Source of the DNA: Omphiscola glabra
Taxonomy: Eukaryota > Mollusca > Gastropoda > Lymnaeidae
Direction of reading: 5' to 3'
Assembly: GCA_964017045.1 (NCBI GenBank)
Contig: OZ024808.1
Span: 10,285,784 to 10,349,783 of the forward strand
Length of the DNA: 64,000 nucleotides
The position numbers were made by a program, and so were the translations under genes. The notes beneath the pieces are model-generated. The model saw only the letters and a program-made list of their open reading frames with translations, was not told the DNA's origin and did no database searches. This document shows positions 14,131 through 28,401 of the stretch, in pieces; position 1 is the stretch's first letter; each line of letters begins with the position of its first letter.

Positions 14131-17100
14131 AGAAGCGCCGTAAGTTCGTAAATGTAACTAGAAGCTTCGTAGGTTCGTAAAAAATGTAACTAGACGTCAC
14201 GTAAGTTTGTAAAAAATGTAACTAGAAGCCCACGTAGGTTTGTAAAAAATGTTACTAGAAGCCCCCGTAGGTTTGTAAAAAATGTAACTAGAAGACCCCG
14301 TAGGTTTGTACAAAAATGTAACTAGACGCCCCCGTACGTTTGTAAAAAATGTAACTAGAATCCCAGTAGGTTTGTAAAAAATGTAACTAGAAGCCCCCGT
14401 AGGTTTGTAAAAAATGTAACTAGAATCCCCGTAGGTTTGTAAAAAATGTAACCAGAAGCTCCCGTAGGTTTGTAAAAAATGTAACTAGAATCCCCCGTAG
14501 GTTTGTAAAAATGTAACTATAATCCCCAGTAGGTTTGTAAAAAATGTAACTAGAAGCCACTGTAGGTTTGTAAAAATTGTAACTATATGCCTCCCATTCG
14601 TTTGTTAATGTAACTAGAAGCCCATGTAGGTATGTAAATGTAACTAGTAGCACCTTAGATTTGTAAATATAACAAGAAGCCCCCATAAGTTAATAAATGT
14701 AACTAGAAGCCCCCGTAGGTTCGCAAATGTAACAATAAGCCCCCGTAGGTTCGTAATTGTAACAAGAAGACCCAGTCGGTTCGTAAATGTAACTAGAAGT
14801 CCCTTAAGTTCGTAAATGTAACAAGAAGCCCCCATAAGTTCGTAAATGTAATTAGAAGCCCTCGTAGGTTCGTAAATGTAACTAAACGCCGCTGTAGGTT
14901 CGTAAATGTAACGAGAAGATCCATAGGTTCGTAAATGTAACAAGAAGCCCCCTTAGGTTCGTAAATGTAACAAGAAGGCCCCGTAGGTTCGTAAATTTAA
15001 CTAGAAGCCCCGTAAGTTCATAAATGTAACTAGAAGCCCCGTAGGTTCGTAAATATAATAAGAAGGCCCCATGAGGTCGTAAATATAACTAGAAGCCCCT
15101 GTAGCTTTGTAAAAAATGTAACTAGACGTCCCGTAGGTTTGTAAAAAATGTAACTAGAAGCCCATGTAGGTTTGTAAAAATGTTACTAGAAGCCCCCGTA
15201 GGTTTGTAAAATGTAACTAGAAGCCCCCGTATGTTTGTAAAAAATATAACTAGAAACCCCCGTAGGTTTGTAAAAATGTAACTAGAATCCCCAGTAGGTT
15301 TGTAAAAAATGTAACTAGAAACCCCCGTAGGTTTGTAAAAAATGTAACTAGATGCCCCAGTAGGTTTGTAAAAAATGTAACTAGAATCCCCGTAGGTTTG
15401 TGAAAAATGTAACTATACAAGCTCCCGTAGGTTTGTAAAAAATGTAACTAGATGCCCCAGTAGGTTTGTAAAAAATGTAACTAGAATCCCCGTAGGTTTG
15501 TGAAAAATGTAACTACACAAGCTCCCGTAGGTTTGTAAAAAATGTAACTAGAATCCCCGTAGGTTTGTAAAAAATGTAACTAGAAGCCCCAGTAGGTTTG
15601 TAAAAATGTAACTAGAATCCCCAGTAGGTTTGTAAAAAATGTAACTAGAAGCCCCCGTAGGTTTGTAAAAAACGTAACTAGACGCCCCCGTAGGTTTGTA
15701 AAAAATGTAACTAGAATCCCCGTAGGTTTGTAAAAAATGTAACCAGAAGCTCCTGTAGGTTTGTAAAAAATGTAACTAGAATCCCCCGTAGGTTTGTAAA
15801 AATGTAACTTTAATCCCCATTAGGTTTGTAAAAAATGTAACTAGACGCCCCCGTACGTTTGTAAAAAATGTAACTAGAATCCCAGTAGGTTTGTAAAAAA
15901 ATGTAACTAGAAGCCCCCGTAGGTTTGTAAAAAATGTAACTAGACGCCCCCGTAGGTTTGTTAAAAATGTAACTAGAATCCCCATAGGTTTGTAAAAAAT
16001 GTAACCAGAAGCTCCCGTAGGTTTTTAAAAAATGTAACTAGAATCCCCCGTAGGTTTGTAAAAATGTAACTATAATCCCCAGTAGGTTTGTAAAAAAATG
16101 TAACTAGAAACCCCCGTAGGTTTGTAAAAAATGTAACTAGAAGCCCCAGTAGGTTTGTAAAAAATGTAACTAGAATCCCCGTAGGTTTGTAAAAAATGTA
16201 ACTAGAATCCCCCGTAGGTTTGTAAAAATGTAACTAGAATCCCCAGTAGGTTTGTAAAAAATGTAACTAGAAACCCCCGTAGGTTTGTAAAAAATGTAAC
16301 TAGATGCCCCAGTAGGTTTGTAAAAAATGTAACTAGAAGCCCCCGTAGGTTTGTAAAAAATGTAACTAGACGCCCCCGTAGGTTTGTAAAAAATGTAACT
16401 ATAATCCCCGTAGGTTTGTAAAAAAATGTAACCAGAAGCTCCCGTAGTTTTGTAAAAAATGTAACTAGAATCCCCAGTAGGTTTGTAAAAATGTAACTAG
16501 AATCCCCCGTAGGTTTGTAAAAATGTAACTATAATCCCCAGTAGGTTTGTAAAAAATGTAACTAGACGCCCCCGTACGTTTGTAAAAAATGTAACTAGAA
16601 TCCCAGTAGGTTTGTAAAAAATGTAACTAGAAGCCCCCGTAGGTTTGTAAAAAATGTAACTAGAATCCCCGTAGGTTTGTAAAAAATGTAACCAGAAGCT
16701 CCCGTAGTTTTGTAAAAAATGTAACTAGAATACCCCGTAGGTTTGTAAAAATGTAACTATAATCCCCAGTAGGTTTGTAAAAAAGTGTAACTAGAAACCC
16801 CCGTAGGTTTGTGAAAAATGTAACTACAAGCTCCCGTAGGTTTGTAAAAAATGTAACTAGAATCCCCGTAGGTTTGTAAAAAATGTAACTAGAATCCCCA
16901 GTAGGTTTGTAAAAATGTAACTAGAATCCCCAGAAGGTTTGTAAAAAATGTAACTAGAAGCCCCCGTAGGTTTGTAAAAAACGTAACTAGACGCCCTCGT
17001 AGGTACTTAACTGTATTAAGAGACCCCGTAGGTTCGTAATGTAACAAAAAGACCCCGTAGGTTCTTAAATGTAACTAGAAGTCCCTTAGGTTCGTAAAAG

Positions 17101-20100
17101 TAACAAGATGCCCCCATAAGTTCGTAAAAGTAAATAAAAGCCCACGTAGGTTCGTAAATGTAACAAGAAGCCCCAATCGGTTGGTAAATGTAACTAGAAG
17201 ATCCTTAGGTTCGTAAATGTAACAAGAATGCCCCGTAGGTTCGTAAATGTAACTAGAAGCCCCGTAAGTTCGTAAATGTAACTAGAAGCTTCGTAGGTTC
17301 GTAAAAAATGTAACTAGACGTCACGTAAGTTTGTAAAAAATGTAACTAGAAGCCCACGTAGGTTTGTAAAAAATGTTACTAGAAGCCCCCGTAGGTTTGT
17401 AAAAAATGTAACTAGAAGACCCCGTAGGTTTGTACAAAAATGTAACTAGACGCCCCCGTACGTTTGTAAAAAATGTAACTAGAATCCCAGTAGGTTTGTA
17501 AAAAATGTAACTAGAAGCCCCCGTAGGTTTGTAAAAAATGTAACTAGACCCCCCCGTAGGTTTGTAAAAAATGTAACTAGAATCCCCGTAGGTTTGTAAA
17601 AAATGTAACCAGAAGCTCCCGTAGGTTTGTAAAAAATGTAACTAGAATCCCCCGTAGGTTTGTAAAAATGTAACTATAATCCCCAGTAGGTTTGTAAAAA
17701 ATGTAACTAGAAGCCACTGTAGGTTTGTAAAAATTGTAACTATATGCCTCCCATTCGTTTGTTAATGTAACTAGAAGCCCATGTAGGTATGTAAATGTAA
17801 CTAGTAGCACCTTAGATTCGTAAATATAACAAGAAGCCCCCATAAGTTAATAAATGTAACTAGAAGCCCCCGTAGGTTCGCAAATGTAACAATAAGCCCC
17901 CGTAGGTTCGTAATTGTAACAAGAAGACCCAGTCGGTTCGTAAATGTAACTAGAAGTCCCTTAAGTTCGTAAATGTAACAAGAAGCCCCCATAAGTTCGT
18001 AAATGTAATTAGAAGCCCTCGTAGGTTCGTAAATGTAACTAAACGCCGCTGTAGGTTCGTAAATGTAACGAGAAGATCCATAGGTTCGTAAATGTAACAA
18101 GAAGCCCCCTTAGGTTCGTAAATGTAACAAGAAGGCCCCGTAGGTTCGTAAATTTAACTAGAAGCCCCGTAAGTTCATAAATGTAACTAGAAGCCCCGTA
18201 GGTTCGTAAATATAATAAGAAGGCCCCATGAGGTCGTAAATATAACTAGAAGCCCATGAAGTTTTGTAAAAATGTTACTAGAAGCCCCCGTAGGTTTGTA
18301 AAATGTAACTAGAAGCCCCCGTATGTTTGTAAAAAATATAACTAGAAACCCCCGTAGGTTTGTAAAAATGTAACTAGAATCCCCAGTAGGTTTGTAAAAA
18401 ATGTAACTAGAAACCCCCGTAGGTTTGTAAAAAATGTAACTAGATGCCCCAGTAGGTTTGTAAAAAATGTAACTAGAATCCCCGTAGGTTTGTGAAAAAT
18501 GTAACTACAAGCTCCCGTAGGTTTGTAAAAAATGTAACTAGAATCCCCATAGGTTTGTAAAAAATGTAACTAGAAGCCCCAGTAGGTTTGTAAAAATGTA
18601 ACTAGAATCCCCAGTAGGTTTGTAAAAAATGTAACTAGACGCCCCCGTAGGTTTGTAAAAAATGTAACTAGAATCCCCGTAGGTTTGTAAAAAATGTAAC
18701 CAGAAGCTCCTGTAGGTTTGTAAAAAATGTAACTAGAATCCCCCGTAGGTTTGTAAAAATGTAACTTTAATCCCCATTAGGTTTGTAAAAAATGTAACTA
18801 GACGCCCCCGTACGTTTGTAAAAAATGTAACTAGAATCCCAGTAGGTTTGTAAAAAAATGTAACTATAAGCCCCCGTAGGTTTGTAAAAAATGTAACTAG
18901 ACGCCCCCGTAGGTTTGTAAAAAATGTAACTAGAATCCCCATAGGTTTGTAAAAAATGTAACCAGAAGCTCCCGTAGGTTTTTAAAAAATGTAACTAGAA
19001 TCCCCCGTAGGTTTGTAAAAATGTAACTATAATCCCCAGTAGGTTTGTAAAAAAATGTAACTAGAAACCCCCGTAGGTTTGTAAAAAATGTAACTAGAAG
19101 CCCCAGTAGGTTTGTAAAAAATGTAACTAGAATCCCCGTAGGTTTGTAAAAAATGTAACTAGAATCCCCCGTAGGTTTGTAAAAATGTAACTAGAATCGC
19201 AAGTAGGTTTGTAAAAAATGTAACTAGAAACCCCCGTAGGTTTGTAAAAAATGTAACTAGATGCCCCAGTAGGTTTGTAAAAAATGTAACTAGAAGCCCC
19301 CGTAGGTTTGTAAAAAATGTAACTAGACGCCCCCGTAGGTTTGTAAAAAATGTAACTATAATCCCCGTAGGTTTGTAAAAAATGTAACCAGAAGCTCCCG
19401 TAGTTTTGTAAAAAATGTAACTAGAATCCCCAGTAGGTTTGTAAAAATGTAACTAGAATCCCCCGTAGGTTTGTAAAAATGTAACTATAATCCCCAGTAG
19501 GTTTGTAAAAAATGTAACTAGACGCCCCCGTACGTTTGTAAAAAATGTAACTAGAATCCCAGTAGGTTTGTAAAAAATGTAACTAGAAGCCCCCGTAGGT
19601 TTGTAAAAAATGTAACTAGAATCCCCGTAGGTTTGTAAAAAATGTAACCAGAAGCTCCCGTAGTTTTGTAAAAAATGTAACTAGAATACCCCGTAGGTTT
19701 GTAAAAATGTAACTATAATCCCCAGTAGGTTTGTAAAAAAGTGTAACTAGAAACCCCCGTAGGTTTGTGAAAAATGTAACTACAAGCTCCCGTAGGTTTG
19801 TAAAAAATGTAACTAGAATCCCCGTAGGTTTGTAAAAAATGTAACTAGAATCCCCAGTAGGTTTGTAAAAATGTAACTAGAATCCCCAGAAGGTTTGTAA
19901 AAAATGTAACTAGAAGCCCCCGTAGGTTTGTAAAAAACGTAACTAGACGCCCTCGTAGGTACTTAACTGTATTAAGAGACCCCGTAGGTTCGTAATGTAA
20001 CAAAAAGACCCCGTAGGTTCTTAAATGTAACTAGAAGTCCCTTAGGTTCGTAAAAGTAACAAGATGCCCCCATAAGTTCGTAAAAGTAAATAAAAGCCCA

Positions 20101-23100
20101 CGTAGGTTCGTAAATGTAACAAGAAGCCCCAATCGGTTGGTAAATGTAACTAGAAGATCCTTAGGTTCGTAAATGTAACAAGAATGCCCCGTAGGTTCGT
20201 AAATGTAACTAGAAGCCCCGTAAGTTCGTAAATGTAACTAGAAGCTTCGTAGGTTCGTAAAAAATGTAACTAGACGTCACGTAAGTTTGTAAAAAATGTA
20301 ACTAGAAGCCCACGTAGGTTTGTAAAAAATGTTACTAGAAGCCCCCGTAGGTTTGTAAAAAATGTAACTAGAAGACCCCGTAGGTTTGTACAAAAATGTA
20401 ACTAGACACCCCCGTACGTTTGTAAAAAATGTAACTAGAATCCCAGTAGGTTTGTAAAAAATGTAACTAGAAGCCCCCGTAGGTTTGTAAAAAATGTAAC
20501 TAGACGCCCCCGTAGGTTTGTAAAAAATGTAACTAGAATCCCCGTAGGTTTGTAAAAAATGTAACCAGAAGCTCCCGTAGGTTTGTAAAAAATGTAACTA
20601 GAATCCCCCGTAGGTTTGTAAAAATGTAACTATAATCCCCAGTAGGTTTGTAAAAAATGTAACTAGAAGCCACTGTAGGTTTGTAAAAATTGTAACTATA
20701 TGCCTCCCATTCGTTTGTTAATGTAACTAGAAGCCCATGTAGGTATGTAAATGTAACTAGTAGCACCTTAGATTCGTAAATATAACAAGAAGCCCCCATA
20801 AGTTAATAAATGTAACTAGAAGCCCCCGTAGGTTCGCAAATGTAACAATAAGCCCCCGTAGGTTCGTAATTGTAACAAGAAGACCCAGTCGGTTCGTAAA
20901 TGTAACTAGAAGTCCCTTAAGTTCGTAAATGTAACAAGAAGCCCCCATAAGTTCGTAAATGTAATTAGAAGCCCTCGTAGGTTCGTAAATGTAACTAAAC
21001 GCCGCTGTAGGTTCGTAAATGTAACGAGAAGATCCATAGGTTCGTAAATGTAACAAGAAGCCCCCTTAGGTTCGTAAATGTAACAAGAAGGCCCCGTAGG
21101 TTCGTAAATTTAACTAGAAGCCCCGTAAGTTCATAAATGTAACTAGAAGCCCCGTAGGTTCGTAAATATAATAAGAAGGCCCCATGAGGTCGTAAATATA
21201 ACTAGAAGCCCCTGTAGCTTTGTAAAAAATGTAACTAGACGTCCCGTAGGTTTGTAAAAAATGTAACTAGAAGCCCATGTAGGTTTGTAAAAATGTTACT
21301 AGAAGCCCCCGTAGGTTTGTAAAATGTAACTAGAAGCCCCCGTATGTTTGTAAAAAATATAACTAGAAACCCCCGTAGGTTTGTAAAAATGTAACTAGAA
21401 TCCCCAGTAGGTTTGTAAAAAATGTAACTAGAAACCCCCGTAGGTTTGTAAAAAATGTAACTAGATGCCCCAGTAGGTTTGTAAAAAATGTAACTAGAAT
21501 CCCCGTAGGTTTGTGAAAAATGTAACTACAAGCTCCCGTAGGTTTGTAAAAAATGTAACTAGAATCCCCGTAGGTTTGTAAAAAATGTAACTAGAAGCCC
21601 CCGTAGGTTTGTAAAAAATGTAACTAGAATCCCCCGTAGGTTTGTAAAAATGTAACTAGAATCCCCAGTAGGTTTGTAAAAAATGTAACTAGAAACCCCC
21701 GTAGGTTTGTAAAAAATGTAACTAGATGCCCCAGTAGGTTTGTAAAAAATGTAACTAGAAGCCCCCGTAGGTTTGTAAAAAATGTAACTAGACGCCCCCG
21801 TAGGTTTGTAAAAAATGTAACTAGAATCCCCGTAGGTTTGTAAAAAATGTAACCAGAAGCTCCCGTAGTTTTGTAAAAAATGTAACTAGAATCCCCCGTA
21901 GGTTTGTAAAAATGTAACTATAATCCCCAGTAGGTTTGTAAAAAAGTGTAACTAGAAACCCCCGTAGGTTTGTAAAAAATGTAACTAGAAGCCCCAGTAG
22001 GTTTGTAAAAAATGTAACTAAAATCCCCGTAGGTTTGTAAAAAATGTAACTAGAAGCCCCCGTAGGTTTGTAAAAAATGTAACTAGAATCTCCCGTAGGT
22101 TTGTAAAAATGTAACTAGAATCCCCAGTAGGTTTGTAAAAAATGTAACTAGAAACCCCCGTAGGTTTGTAAAAAATGTAACTAGATGCCCCAGTAGGTTT
22201 GTAAAAAATGTAACTAGAATCCCCGTAGGTTTGTGAAAAATGTAACTACAAGCTCCCGTAGGTTTGTAAAAAATGTAACTAGAATCCCCGTAGGTTTGTA
22301 AAAAATGTAACTAGAATCCCCAGTAGGTTTGTAAAAATGTAACTAGAATCCCCAGTAGGTTTGTAAAAAATGTAACTAGAAGCCCCCGTAGGTTTGTAAA
22401 AAACGTAACTAGACGCCCTCGTAGGTACTTAACTGTATTAAGAGACCCCGTAGGTTCGTAATGTAACAAAAAGACCCCGTAGGTTCTTAAATGTAACTAG
22501 AAGTCCCTTAGGTTCGTAAAAGTAACAAGATGCCCCAATCGGTTGGTAAATGTAACTAGAAGATCCTTAGGTTCGTAAATGTAACAAGAATGCCCCGTAG
22601 GTTCGTAAATGTAACTAGAAGCCCCGTAAGTTCGTAAATGTAACTAGAAGCTTCGTAGGTTCGTAAAAAATGTAACTAGACGTCACGTAAGTTTGTAAAA
22701 AATGTAACTAGAAGCCCACGTAGGTTTGTAAAAAATGTTACTAGAAGACCCCGTAGGTTTGTAAAAAATGTAACTAGAAGACCCCGTAGGTTTGTACAAA
22801 AATGTAACTAGACGCCCCCGTACGTTTGTAAAAAATGTAACTAGAATCCCAGTAGGTTTGTAAAAAATGTAACTAGAAGCCCCCGTAGGTTTGTAAAAAA
22901 TGTAACTAGACGCCCCCGTAGGTTTGTAAAAAATGTAACTAGAATCCCCGTAGGTTTGTAAAAAATGTAACCAGAAGCTCCCGTAGGTTTGTAAAAAATG
23001 TAACTAGAATCCCCCGTAGGTTTGTAAAAATGTAACTATAATCCCCAGTAGGTTTGTAAAAAATGTAACTAGAAGCCACTGTAGGTTTGTAAAAATTGTA

Positions 23101-26100
23101 ACTATATGCCTCCCTTTCGTTTGTTAATGTAACTAGAAGCCCATGTAGGTATGTAAATGTAACTAGTAGCACCTTAGATTCGTAAATATAACAAGAAGCC
23201 CCCATAAGTTAATAAATGTAACTAGAAGCCCCCGTAGGTTCGCAAATGTAACAATAAGCCCCCGTAGGTTCGTAATTGTAACAAGAAGACCCAGTCGGTT
23301 CGTAAATGTAACTAGAAGTCCCTTAAGTTCGTAAATGTAACAAGAAGCCCCCATAAGTTCGTAAATGTAATTAGAAGCCCTCGTAGGTTCGTAAATGTAA
23401 CTAAACGCCGCTGTAGGTTCGTAAATGTAACGAGAAGATCCATAGGTTCGTAAATGTAACAAGAAGCCCCCTTAGGTTCGTAAATGTAACAAGAAGGCCC
23501 CGTAGGTTCGTAAATTTAACTAGAAGCCCCGTAAGTTCATAAATGTAACTAGAAGCCCCGTAGGTTCGTAAATAAAATAAGAAGGCCCCATGAGGTCGTA
23601 AATATAACTAGGAGCCCCTGTAGCTTTGTAAAAAATGTAACTAGACGTCCCGTAGGTTTGTAAAAAATGTAACTAGAAGCCCATGTAGGTTTGTAAAAAT
23701 GTTACTAGAAGCCCCCGTAGGTTTGTAAAATGTAACTAGAAGCCCCCGTATGTTTGTAAAAAATATAACTAGAAACCCCCGTAGGTTTGTAAAAATGTAA
23801 CTAGAATCCCCAGTAGGTTTGTAAAAAATGTAACTAGAAACCCCCGTAGGTTTGTAAAAAATGTAACTAGATGCCCCAGTAGGTTTGTAAAAAATGTAAC
23901 TAGAATCCCCGTAGGTTTGTGAAAAATGTAACTACAAGCTCCCGTAGGTTTGTAAAAAATGTAACTAGAATCCCCGTAGGTTTGTAAAAAATGTAACTAG
24001 AATCCCCAGTAGGTTTGTAAAAATGTAACTAGAATCCCCAGTAGGTTTGTAAAAAATGTAACTAGAAGCCCCCGTAGGTTTGTAAAAAACGTAACTAGAC
24101 GCCCCCGTAGGTTTGTAAAAAATGTAACTAGAATCCCCGTAGGTTTGTAAAAAATGTAACCAGAAGCTCCTGTAGGTTTGTAAAAAATGTAACTAGAATC
24201 CCCCGTAGGTTTGTAAAAATGTAACTATAATCCCCATTAGGTTTGTAAAAAATGTAACTAGACGCCCCCGTACGTTTGTAAAAAATGTAACTAGAATCCC
24301 AGTAGGTTTGTAAAAAATGTAACTAGAAGCCCCCGTAGGTTTGTAAAAAATGTAACTAGACGCCCCCGTAGGTTTGTTAAAAATGTAACTAGAATCCCCA
24401 TAGGTTTGTAAAAAATGTAACCAGAAGCTCCCGTAGGTTTTTAAAAAATGTAACTAGAATCCCCCGTAGGTTTGTAAAAATGTAACTATAATCCCCAGTA
24501 GGTTTGTAAAAAAATGTAACTAGAAACCCCCGTAGGTTTGTAAAAAATGTAACTAGAAGCCCCAGTAGGTTTGTAAAAAATGTAACTAGAATCCCCGTAG
24601 GTTTGTAAAAAATGTAACTAGAATCCCCCGTAGGTTTGTAAAAATGTAACTAGAATCCCCAGTAGGTTTGTAAAAAATGTAACTAGAAACCCCCGTAGGT
24701 TTGTAAAAAATGTAACTAGATGCCCCAGTAGGTTTGTAAAAAATGTAACTAGAAGCCCCCGTAGGTTTGTAAAAAATGTAACTAGACGCCCCCGTAGGTT
24801 TGTAAAAAATGTAACTATAATCCCCGTAGGTTTGTAAAAAATGTAACCAGAAGCTCCCGTAGTTTTGTAAAAAATGTAACTAGAATCCCCAGTAGGTTTG
24901 TAAAAATGTAACTAGAATCCCCCGTAGGTTTGTAAAAATGTAACTATAATCCCCAGTAGGTTTGTAAAAAATGTAACTAGACGCCCCCGTACGTTTGTAA
25001 AAAATGTAACTAGAATCCCAGTAGGTTTGTAAAAAATGTAACTAGAAGCCCCGTAGGTTTGTAAAAAATGTAACTAGACGCCCCCGTAGGTTTGTAAAAA
25101 ATGTAACTAGAATCCCCATAGGTTTGTAAAAAATGTAACCAGAAGCTCCCGTAGGTTTGTAAAAAATGTAACTAGAATCCCCCGTAGGTTTGTAAAAATG
25201 TAACTATAATCCCCAGTAGGTTTGTAAAAAAATGTAACTAGAAACCCCCGTAGGTTTGTAAAAAATGTAACTAGAAGCCCCAGTAGGTTTGTAAAAAATG
25301 TAACTAGAATCCCCGTAGGTTTGTAAAAAATGTAACTAGAAGCCCCCGTAGGTTTGTAAAAAATGTAACTAGAATCCCCCGTAGGTTTGTAAAAATGTAA
25401 CTAGAATCCCCAGTAGGTTTGTAAAAAATGTAACTAGAAACCCCCGTAGGTTTGTAAAAAATGTAACTAGATGCCCCAGTAGGTTTGTAAAAAATGTAAC
25501 TAGAAGCCCCCGTAGGTTTGTAAAAAATGTAACTAGACGCCCCAGTAGGTTTGTAAAAAATGTAACTAGAATCCCCGTAGGTTTGTAAAAAATGTAACCA
25601 GAAGCTCCCGTAGTTTTGTAAAAAATGTAACTAGAATACCCCGTAGGTTTGTAAAAATGTAACTATAATCCCCAGTAGGTTTGTAAAAAAGTGTAACTAG
25701 AAACCCCCGTAGGTTTGTGAAAAATGTAACTACAAGCTCCCGTAGGTTTGTAAAAAATGTAACTAGAATCCCCGTAGGTTTGTAAAAAATGTAACTAGAA
25801 TCCCCAGTAGGTTTGTAAAAATGTAACTAGAATCCCCAGTAGGTTTGTAAAAAATGTAACTAGAAGCCCCCGTAGGTTTGTAAAAAACGTAACTAGACGC
25901 CCTCGTAGGTACTTAACTGTATTAAGAGACCCCGTAGGTTCGTAATGTAACAAAAAGACCCCGTAGGTTCTTAAATGTAACTAGAAGTCCCTTAGGTTCG
26001 TAAAAGTAACAAGATGCCCCCATAAGTTCGTAAATGTAAATAAAAGCCCACGTAGGTTCGTAAATGTAACAAGAAGCCCCAATCGGTTGGTAAATGTAAC

Positions 26101-28401
26101 TAGAAGATCCTTAGGTTCGTAAATGTAACAAGAATGCCCCGTAGGTTCGTAAATGTAACTAGAAGCCCCCGTAAGTTCGTAAATGTAACTAGAAGCTTCG
26201 TAGGTTCGTAAAAAATGTAACTAGACGTCACGTAAGTTTGTAAAAAATGTAACTAGAAGCCCACGTAGGTTTGTAAAAAATGTTACTAGAAGCCCCCGTA
26301 GGTTTGTAAAAAATGTAACTAGAAGACCCCGTAGGTTTGTACAAAAATGTAACTAGACGCCCCCGTACGTTTGTAAAAAATGTAACTAGAATCCCAGTAG
26401 GTTTGTAAAAAATGTAACTAGAAGCCCCCGTAGGTTTGTAAAAAATGTAACTAGACGCCCCCGTAGGTTTGTAAAAAATGTAACTAGAATCCCCGTAGGT
26501 TTGTAAAAAATGTAACCAGAAGCTCCCGTAGGTTTGTAAAAAATGTAACTAGAATCCCCCGTAGGTTTGTAAAAATGTAACTATAATCCCCAGTAGGTTT
26601 GTAAAAAATGTAACTAGAAGCCACTGTAGGTTTGTAAAAATTGTAACTATATGCCTCCCATTCGTTTGTTAATGTAACTAGAAGCCCATGTAGGTATGTA
26701 AATGTAACTAGTAGCACCTTAGATTCGTAAATATAACAAGAAGCCCCTATAAGTTAATAAATGTAACTAGAAGCCCCCGTAGGTTCGCAAATGTAACAAT
26801 AAGCCCCCGTAGGTTCGTAATTGTAACAAGAAGACCCAGTCGGTTCGTAAATGTAACTAGAAGTCCCTTAAGTTCGTAAATGTAACAAGAAGCCCCCATA
26901 AGTTCGTAAATGTAATTAGAAGCCCTCGTAGGTTCGTAAATGTAACTAAACGCCGCTGTAGGTTCGTAAATGTAACGAGAAGATCCATAGGTTCGTAAAT
27001 GTAACAAGAAGCCCCCTTAGGTTCGTAAATGTAACAAGAAGGCCCCGTAGGTTCGTAAATTTAACTAGAAGCCCCGTAAGATCATAAATGTAACTAGAAG
27101 CCCCGTAGGTTCGTAAATATAATAAGAAGGCCCCATGAGGTCGTAAATATAACTAGAAGCCCCTGTAGCTTTGTAAAAAATGTAACTAGACGTGCCGTAG
27201 GTTTGTAAAAAATGTAACTAGAAGCCCATGTAGGTTTGTAAAAATGTTACTAGAAGCCCCCGTAGGTTTGTAAAATGTAACTAGAAGCCCCCGTATGTTT
27301 GTAAAAAATATAACTAGAAACCCCCGTAGGTTTGTAAAAATGTAACTAGAATCCCCAGTAGGTTTGTAAAAATGTAACCAGAAGCTCCCGTAGGTTTGTA
27401 AAAAATGTAACTAGAATCCCCCGTAGGTTTGTAAAAATGTAACTATAATCCCCAGTAGGTTTGTAAAAAAATGTAACTAGAAACCCCCGTAGGTTTGTAA
27501 AAAATGTAACTAGAAGCCCCAGTAGGTTTGTAAAAAATGTAACTAGAATCCCCGTAGGTTTGTAAAAAATGTAACTAGAAGCCCCCGTAGGTTTGTAAAA
27601 AATGTAACTAGAATCCCCCGTAGGTTTGTAAAAATGTAACTAGAATCCCCAGTAGGTTTGTAAAAAATGTAACTAGAAACCCCGGTAGGTTTGTAAAAAA
27701 TGTAACTAGATGCCCCAGTAGGTTTGTAAAAAATGTAACTAGAAGCCCCCGTAGGTTTGTAAAAAATGTAACTAGACGCCCCCGTAGGTTTGTAAAAAAT
27801 GTAACTAGAATCCCCGTAGGTTTGTAAAAAATGTAACCAGAAGCTCCCGTAGTTTTGTAAAAAATGTAACTAGAATACCCCGTAGGTTTGTAAAAATGTA
27901 ACTATAATCCCCAGTAGGTTTGTAAAAAAGTGTAACTAGAAACCCCCGTAGGTTTGTGAAAAATGTAACTACAAGCTCCCGTAGGTTTGTAAAAAATGTA
28001 ACTAGACGCCCCCATACGTTTGTAAAAAATGTAACTAGAATCCCCAGTAGGTTTGTAAAAATGTAACTAGAATCCCCAGTAGGTTTGTAAAAAATGTAAC
28101 TAGAAGCCCCCGTAGGTTTGTAAAAAACGTAACTAGACGCCCTCGTAGGTACTTAACTGTATTAAGAGACCCCGTAGGTTCGTAATGTAACAAAAAGACC
28201 CCGTAGGTTCTTAAATGTAACTAGAAGTCCCTTAGGTTCGTAAAAGTAACAAGATGCCCCCATAAGTTCGTAAATGTAAATAAAAGCCCACGTAGGTTCG
28301 TAAATGTAACAAGAAGCCCCAATCGGTTGGTAAATGTAACTAGAAGATCCTTAGGTTCGTAAATGTAACAAGAATGCCCCGTAGGTTCGTAAATGTAACT
28401 A
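14131..28401. repeat. Satellite superunit 2 (about 14.3 kb), near-copy of superunit 1
   Basis: Block lengths by the same ruler are 3157, 2956, 2406, 3545 and 2239 bp. Blocks 2 and 3 match superunit 1 exactly in length, and block 1 differs mainly by a local insertion of about 102 bp. Rare variants are shared at the same relative place, for example the deletion that produces GAAGCCCATGAAGTTTTG near 4017 and again near 18251. Correspondence by eye holds from 14,131 to about 25,270 (against 1 to about 11,040). Beyond that the two superunits differ in block arrangement. Confidence 0.85.
15410..15525. repeat. Local three-monomer duplication specific to superunit 2
   Basis: Two successive copies of a three-monomer group end in AACTATACAAGCTCC and AACTACACAAGCTCC. 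Superunit 1 has a single copy near 1283 reading AACTACAAGCTCC. The extra 102 bp explains why the offset between the superunits changes from 14,130 to about 14,232. The extra TA/CA dinucleotide in both copies suggests the variant arose first and was then duplicated. Confidence 0.75.
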
